A stretch of DNA of 64,000 bases from assembly GCF_010993955.1 (NCBI RefSeq), contig NZ_WIXL01000002.1, forward strand, positions 248,001 through 312,000. Direction: 5' to 3'. The notes under the pieces were generated by a model. That model made no database searches and was not told the origin of the DNA. It saw only the letters and a program-made list of their open reading frames with translations. The stretch comes from Oceanobacillus halotolerans (lineage in GTDB: Bacteria; Bacillota; Bacilli; Bacillales; Amphibacillaceae). Positions 59,270-64,000 of the stretch are shown here, piece by piece. Made by a program: the position numbers and the translations under genes. Numbering within the stretch: position 1 is the stretch's first letter; each line of letters starts with the position of its first letter.

Positions 59270-60388
59270 TTAATCAATATATTGGCTTTTTAGCTGTTCG
59301 TGTTCGTCATCAGTTTCCGAATAGTGGATATTTCCTTCACTATCATGTAGGAAATATAAATAATCGGATTCTTCAGGATATAGAATTGCTTCTAAGGAGC
59401 TTTCAGCAAAATTCGATATTGGTCCGACTGGTAGTCCATCTATATAATACGTATTATATGGTGATTCTACTTCTAAATCCTTTAAATAAATTTTCTCCTT
59501 ATGCTCCCCAAGTGCATATAATACTGTTGGATCTGTTTGTAATTTCATTCCTATATCCATTCGGTTATAAAAAACACCCGCAATTTGAGAACGCTGATCT
59601 TCTGTACTGGCTTCTTTTTCAACTAATGAAGCCATTGTAATTGCCTCGTGAATGGTTAAATCACTTGCTGTAATATCATCCAAATAAGAGGATAGGACAG
59701 ATTCTGTTTTTGATAACATCGTCTCTATAATCGAATCGATACTGGGATTTTCCTCATATATACTATACGTCGCAGCAAACAAATATCCTTCTAGAGGCAT
59801 TTTAATATCTATATTTAAAATCTCTTCCGTTAAAAATGATGGATATTGGTCCATTAACTGTTCGATATATTCTTCATCATTAACTCTCTCTAAAAATGCA
59901 TCGGCTTCTATTGGTGTTGATTTTTCAAATATATCGGCGATTTGTTCCAATGTTTTCCCCTCAGGGACTGTAACAGTATAAATCGCTTCTTTTAGTACTG
60001 TTCCATTTTTTAACGATTCAATTATCTCATCTATTGTTAAAGATGGAGTAAACGTATATTCCCCCGCTTGAAAATCTGATTCATTCTTAAATTTCGTATA
60101 AAAGCGAAAGATAAGTGCATTATTAATAACTCCATTTTCCTCTAGGATTTCTGCAATATCCGAAGATGAGGAACCCATCGGTATTTCTACCTGTATCTCT
60201 TCATCACTATCTGGGTCAACTGGCTCCAACGAAGATTTTATAAACATATATGCTGAGATACCACCAATAACAAGTATAAGGACAAGAGCTAATATAATGA
60301 TTGCAACAATTTTTCTTACCGTTTCGGCCTCTTGGCTACGAGTGATAAGATTTTCCTTATAATCACCTGTTTTTTTACGCTTGGTCAT
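59270..60388 (-). CDS. mltG: Endolytic transglycosylase MltG
   Basis: Membrane-bound lytic transglycosylase that cuts nascent peptidoglycan strands. One membrane helix (about 29-51), a LysM-like part and the YceG catalytic domain are seen in 372 residues. The catalytic Glu is in SLVEKEAS, followed by IAGVFYNRMDIGMKLQTDPTV. The acidic, Ser-rich linker is typical of a salt-adapted surface protein. Confidence 0.95.
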   Translation of the reverse strand: MTKRKKTGDYKENLITRSQEAETVRKIVAIIILALVLILVIGGISAYMFIKSSLEPVDPDSDEEIQVEIPMGSSSSDIAEILEENGVINNALIFRFYTKFKNESDFQAGEYTFTPSLTIDEIIESLKNGTVLKEAIYTVTVPEGKTLEQIADIFEKSTPIEADAFLERVNDEEYIEQLMDQYPSFLTEEILNIDIKMPLEGYLFAATYSIYEENPSIDSIIETMLSKTESVLSSYLDDITASDLTIHEAITMASLVEKEASTEDQRSQIAGVFYNRMDIGMKLQTDPTVLYALGEHKEKIYLKDLEVESPYNTYYIDGLPVGPISNFAESSLEAILYPEESDYLYFLHDSEGNIHYSETDDEHEQLKSQYID

Positions 60389-60465
60389 TCAGTATCCCCC
60401 TTTCACCCGGTACATTATACTAAAAATCGACAATATAATCCATCAAAATGTAAAAGAACATAGAA

Positions 60466-60505
60466 AAAATAGCTGATGTTAGTGATAAACAACATCAGCT
60501 ATTTT
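60466..60505 (-). terminator. Terminator after yrzB
   Basis: AAAATAGCTGATGTT (60466-60480) pairs perfectly with its complement at 60491-60505 (loop of 10). T-runs on both sides make it bidirectional. Confidence 0.88.
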
Positions 60506-60524
60506 AGATGATCTACTTTGCTTA

Positions 60525-60809
60525 TTACTCCGTTTCTTCATTTGCCAATGTATTTAACATTTCTTCTACCATTTCCCATTCTTCATCTGATTCAATCGGA
60601 AACAAAGATAAGTCATCATCCTGTTCTTCCTTTTCTTCATAACGAAAGGCATACACCTCTACTTCTTCCGCTTCCTTTTGTTCAACAGGGACAACTGCAA
60701 TATAGGATTGATTGGTTTCATCAACATCAAATGTAAATAATACTTCAAATAAATGTTCTTCACCATTTTCATCTGGAACAATAATTCGTTCTTTTTCTTC
60801 TAATGCCAT
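60525..60809 (-). CDS. yrzB: DUF1292 protein YrzB
   Basis: A 94-residue, strongly acidic cytoplasmic protein. IIVPDENGEEHLFEVLFTFDVDETNQSYI (split as the N-terminal half) and the central YAFRYEE are typical of DUF1292. It follows ruvX by 12 bases in the conserved alaS-ireB-ruvX-yrzB operon. Function unknown. Confidence 0.92.
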   Translation of the reverse strand: MALEEKERIIVPDENGEEHLFEVLFTFDVDETNQSYIAVVPVEQKEAEEVEVYAFRYEEKEEQDDDLSLFPIESDEEWEMVEEMLNTLANEETE

Positions 60810-60821
60810 TCCGACACTCCT

Positions 60822-61238
60822 TTACTTTTTTTGGTCTAAATAACCTTGTAAGATCATAACTGCTGCCATTTTATCAATCACTTTTTTTCGCTTTTTTCTA
60901 CTGACATCAGCCTCTAATAAAACTCTTTCAGCAGCAATCGTGGATAACCGCTCATCCCATAAGATCGTAGGGATATGAAAGGTTTCCTCTACATGCTTGG
61001 CAAATTTTTGACATGCTTCACCACGTTCCCCGATGGTTCCATTCATATTTTTAGGTAACCCAATAACTGCTTTTGTAATATCATGTGTCGTAATAATCTC
61101 TTTTAACGCCTCATCTGCTGACTGGATATCTGTTTCATCCCAATAAATGGTCGTCAATCCTTGCGCTGTCCATCCTAATGCATCACTTATTGCGACACCA
61201 ATTGTTTTTGAACCGACATCTAATCCGATTAGTTTCAT
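60822..61238 (-). CDS. ruvX: Holliday junction resolvase-like RuvX (YqgF)
   Basis: RNase H-fold nuclease family implicated in 16S rRNA 5' maturation or recombination. [15 protein letters not shown] (about 4-18) and [15 protein letters not shown] carry acidic active-site residues. Length is 138 residues. The ATG immediately follows the ireB stop, with no intervening base. Confidence 0.95.
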   Translation of the reverse strand: MKLIGLDVGSKTIGVAISDALGWTAQGLTTIYWDETDIQSADEALKEIITTHDITKAVIGLPKNMNGTIGERGEACQKFAKHVEETFHIPTILWDERLSTIAAERVLLEADVSRKKRKKVIDKMAAVMILQGYLDQKK

Positions 61239-61505
61239 TTATTGATCCTTTTGTTGTTCAAGATAGAATGTCACTAGTGCCTCAATCACTTCATCACGTT
61301 CTATTTTCCGAATTATATTACGCGCATCCCTATACCTTGGTATATAAGCTGGGTCACCGGATAATAAATATCCAACAATTTGATTAATTGGATTATATCC
61401 TTTTTCTTTTAGCGCATCATGGACCGTAAACAAGATTTCTTTGATATCCTGGTCAAATGGTTCTTCTGAAAAGTCGAATTTCATCGTTTTATCGATCGAG
61501 CTCAT
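61239..61505 (-). CDS. ireB: IreB family regulatory phosphoprotein (YrzL)
   Basis: An 88-residue small protein. In Enterococcus IreB is a substrate of the PASTA kinase IreK and affects cephalosporin resistance. The N-terminal [13 protein letters not shown] contains likely phosphorylatable Thr/Ser residues, and [19 protein letters not shown] is the family core. It lies between alaS and ruvX. Confidence 0.94.
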   Translation of the reverse strand: MSSIDKTMKFDFSEEPFDQDIKEILFTVHDALKEKGYNPINQIVGYLLSGDPAYIPRYRDARNIIRKIERDEVIEALVTFYLEQQKDQ

Positions 61506-61590
61506 CGTGACACCTCTTCCATATTTTGCATTCTTCCTCTATTTTAACATGTTTATACAGTTTAATATATCTTTTTTTAAATGTTAAAGC

Positions 61591-64000
61591 TTACAGATTT
61601 TCTCTCACATAGGAAGTAGCGTAATTTAATGCTTCTTCTATTTTTTGTGGATCCTTTCCTCCAGCTTGTGCCATGTCAGGACGGCCACCACCGCCACCAC
61701 CACAAAGTTGTGCTGCCTGTTTGATTAATTTACCTGCTTGAAGCCCTCGTTCTATTAAATCTTGGGAAACACCTGAAGCCAACTGAACTTTCCCATTATT
61801 TTCAGCTGCCAGTAGGATAACACCAGAATCTAACTTGTCTTTTAAATTGTCTACCATATTTCGTAGCTGATTCATATCTTTCACACTTACTTTTTGGGCC
61901 AATACTTGAACACCCTCAACAGTTTCTACCTTTTCTAATATAGATGCAGCTTCAGCATTTGATAATTTTGCGTTCAACGATTCATTTGCTTTTTGTAAGG
62001 CTTTTATTTCATCATATAATGCTTCTACTCTTTCTGGTACAGAAGTATCATTTGTTTTCAACATATTTGCCGTCGTCTGCAATAACTCCAGCTTGTCTTT
62101 CACATACATATAGGCTTGTTTACTTGTTACTGCTTCAATTCTTCTCGTACCTGCTCCAATACCTGATTCTGTTACAATTTTAAACATACCGATTTCCGCA
62201 GTGTTGTTCACATGATTACCGCCACAAAGCTCTAAACTAAAATCGCCAATCTTCACTACTCGAACAACATCTCCATATTTTTCTCCAAAAAGTGCCATTG
62301 CTCCCATTTGTTTAGCTTCTTCCAAGTTCTTATAATCTACAGTAGTGGATATGGACTCCCAAATTTTCTCATTTACAATTTGCTCTATTTCTTCAAGTTG
62401 TTCACCGGTTACGGCATCAAAATGAGAGAAATCAAAGCGTAAACGATCAGGTGCAACTAAAGACCCAGCCTGATTAACATGGTCGCCTAACACATCTTTT
62501 AGTGCTTGGTGTAATAAATGGGTTGCTGTATGATTTTTCATCGTTAGTGTACGCAATTGCTCATCAACTAGTACTTCCACTTCATCATTTATATGAAATG
62601 TACCTTCAACTACCTGAAGCTGGTGTACATGTTGTCCATTCGGTGACTTTTGAACATCCTTTACAAAGCCAGAAGCATGTTTTGTTTTTATCCATCCATG
62701 ATCGGCAACTTGTCCTCCACTCTCTGCATAAAATGGAGTCTCAGCTAGTAGAACAGATACCTCTTCCCCTGTTTTTGCTGTCTCTAGCTGTTCTTTATCC
62801 CTAATAATATGAAGTAATGTTGTCGTCCCTTCCAACTTGTCATACCCTATAAACTTACTATCCACATCCAATTCACTAAAGATATCATCCTGTACTTGCA
62901 TCGAGTCTACCTTTTGGCGGGCACTTCTAGCACGTTCTCTTTGTTGTGCCATCTCCTTTTCAAAACCTTCTTCATCAATCGAGAATCCTTTCTCATGTAC
63001 ATACTCCTCTGTTAACTCCTTAGGAAAGCCATACGTATCATATAGTCGAAATACTTCCTCTCCTGGAAAAACAGAACTACCTTTCTTTTCCTCTTTTTCC
63101 ATTATCGATGATAAAATGGTAAGACCTTCGTTTAATGTCTCATGGAATCGCTCTTCTTCTGTCTTAATTACCTTTTGAATATACTCTGCTTTCTGATTAA
63201 CTTCTGGATAGTAGTCTTTCATAATATCCCCTACTGCTGGAACGAGTTGGTACATAAATGGCTTTTCAATACCTAATTGTTTCGCAAATCGTACCGCACG
63301 GCGTAACAACCTTCTTAATACATAACCTCTACCTTCATTGGATGGTGTTGCACCATCACCAATTGCAAATGCGACAGTACGAATATGGTCGGCAATCACC
63401 TTAAAGGCTGTATCCATTTCTTCAGATTTTCCGTATGTCGTTTCTGCTATTGATGAAGTCTTTTCAATAATTGGCATAAATAAGTCTGTTTCAAAGTTTG
63501 TTGGCGTATCTTGAATGACAGATACTATACGTTCTAATCCCATACCAGTATCAATATTTTTCTTGGGTAGTGGGGTATACGTATCATCTGGATTATGATT
63601 AAATTGAGAAAATACTAAATTCCATATTTCTAAATAACGTGCATTTTCACCACCAGGATATAGTTCAGGGTCTTGAGGATCATTTCCATATTTTTCTCCT
63701 CTATCATAGAAAATTTCCGTATTTGGTCCACTTGGTCCTTCCCCAATATCCCAAAAGTTTTCCTCTAACCGAATAATACGATCTTTCGGTAACCTTATAT
63801 CATGTAACCAAATATCATATGCTTCATCATCTTCAGGATGCACTGTTACAGACAAGCGTTCAGGATCGAATCCAATCCATTTATCACCAGTTAAGAATTC
63901 CCACGCCCACTCAATTGCTTCTTTTTTAAAGTAATCTCCAATTGAAAAGTTACCTAACATTTCAAAAAAAGTGTGATGTCTCGCTGTATATCCAACGTTT
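61591..64000 (-). CDS. alaS: Alanyl-tRNA synthetase, 5' end outside the window
   Basis: Class II synthetase that charges tRNA-Ala and edits Ser/Gly mischarging. The frame stays open to base 64000 (preceding residues read [13 protein letters not shown]), so the true N-terminus, about 80 residues, is missing. The catalytic core, the editing site [11 protein letters not shown] with CGGNHV (about 560-670 in the full protein) and a C-Ala tail with [16 protein letters not shown] are present. An apparent start at 63960 is internal. Confidence 0.97.
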   Translation of the reverse strand, partial: NVGYTARHHTFFEMLGNFSIGDYFKKEAIEWAWEFLTGDKWIGFDPERLSVTVHPEDDEAYDIWLHDIRLPKDRIIRLEENFWDIGEGPSGPNTEIFYDRGEKYGNDPQDPELYPGGENARYLEIWNLVFSQFNHNPDDTYTPLPKKNIDTGMGLERIVSVIQDTPTNFETDLFMPIIEKTSSIAETTYGKSEEMDTAFKVIADHIRTVAFAIGDGATPSNEGRGYVLRRLLRRAVRFAKQLGIEKPFMYQLVPAVGDIMKDYYPEVNQKAEYIQKVIKTEEERFHETLNEGLTILSSIMEKEEKKGSSVFPGEEVFRLYDTYGFPKELTEEYVHEKGFSIDEEGFEKEMAQQRERARSARQKVDSMQVQDDIFSELDVDSKFIGYDKLEGTTTLLHIIRDKEQLETAKTGEEVSVLLAETPFYAESGGQVADHGWIKTKHASGFVKDVQKSPNGQHVHQLQVVEGTFHINDEVEVLVDEQLRTLTMKNHTATHLLHQALKDVLGDHVNQAGSLVAPDRLRFDFSHFDAVTGEQLEEIEQIVNEKIWESISTTVDYKNLEEAKQMGAMALFGEKYGDVVRVVKIGDFSLELCGGNHVNNTAEIGMFKIVTESGIGAGTRRIEAVTSKQAYMYVKDKLELLQTTANMLKTNDTSVPERVEALYDEIKALQKANESLNAKLSNAEAASILEKVETVEGVQVLAQKVSVKDMNQLRNMVDNLKDKLDSGVILLAAENNGKVQLASGVSQDLIERGLQAGKLIKQAAQLCGGGGGGRPDMAQAGGKDPQKIEEALNYATSYVRENL

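Overview
The window is a 64 kb piece of a low-GC Firmicutes chromosome. Gene order closely follows the dnaG-to-comE and yrr-alaS regions of Bacillus subtilis, and almost every protein resembles a Bacillaceae core protein. SpoIIP, Gpr, SigK, Sda, YqfC and YqfD show an endospore former. A Mrp cation/proton antiporter operon and the acidic, Glu/Asp-rich proteins suit a salt- or alkali-tolerant genus such as Oceanobacillus, Virgibacillus or a relative. That placement is an inference from resemblance, not from a phylogeny.

Layout. Bases 1-6900 (mostly minus strand) hold dnaG, ppsR-ccpN and glyQ-glyS, the last behind a glycine T-box at about 7215-7436. Bases 7487-18283 hold recO, yqzL, era, dgkA, ybeY, pgpH, phoH, yqfD, yqfC, an unknown 179-residue protein, floA and nfeD. 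Bases 19075-34844 hold yqeY, rpsU, deoC, mtaB-rsmE-prmA, the heat-shock genes hrcA-grpE-dnaK-dnaJ behind a CIRCE operator, hemW, lepA, yqxA, spoIIP and gpr. Then come rpsT (plus), holA (minus), yqzM (plus), comEA-comEB-comEC, and the yqeG-yqeH-aroE-yhbY-nadD-yqeK-rsfS-yqeM cluster. On the plus strand follow sda with a DnaA-box cluster, a six-gene mrp operon (A, C, D, E, F, G, with no mrpB) and sigK. The right end (minus) holds yrhC, mtnN, yrrS, greA, udk, yrrM, mltG, yrzB, ruvX, ireB and the 3' part of alaS.

The genes serve replication priming and clamp loading, translation and ribosome assembly, tRNA charging and modification, protein folding, envelope stress and lipid microdomains, DNA uptake, sporulation and ion homeostasis.

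The non-coding part is unusually informative. A MITE-like family with terminal inverted repeats and internal palindromes recurs in at least seven gaps, and one copy lies between the glycine T-box and glyQ. A second GC-richer repeat occurs three times, once in opposite orientation. Structured candidate leaders precede holA, rpsT and spoIIP, and a terminator-like hairpin with a DnaA box precedes dnaG. No rRNA, tRNA, prophage, insertion sequence transposase or CRISPR array was recognised.
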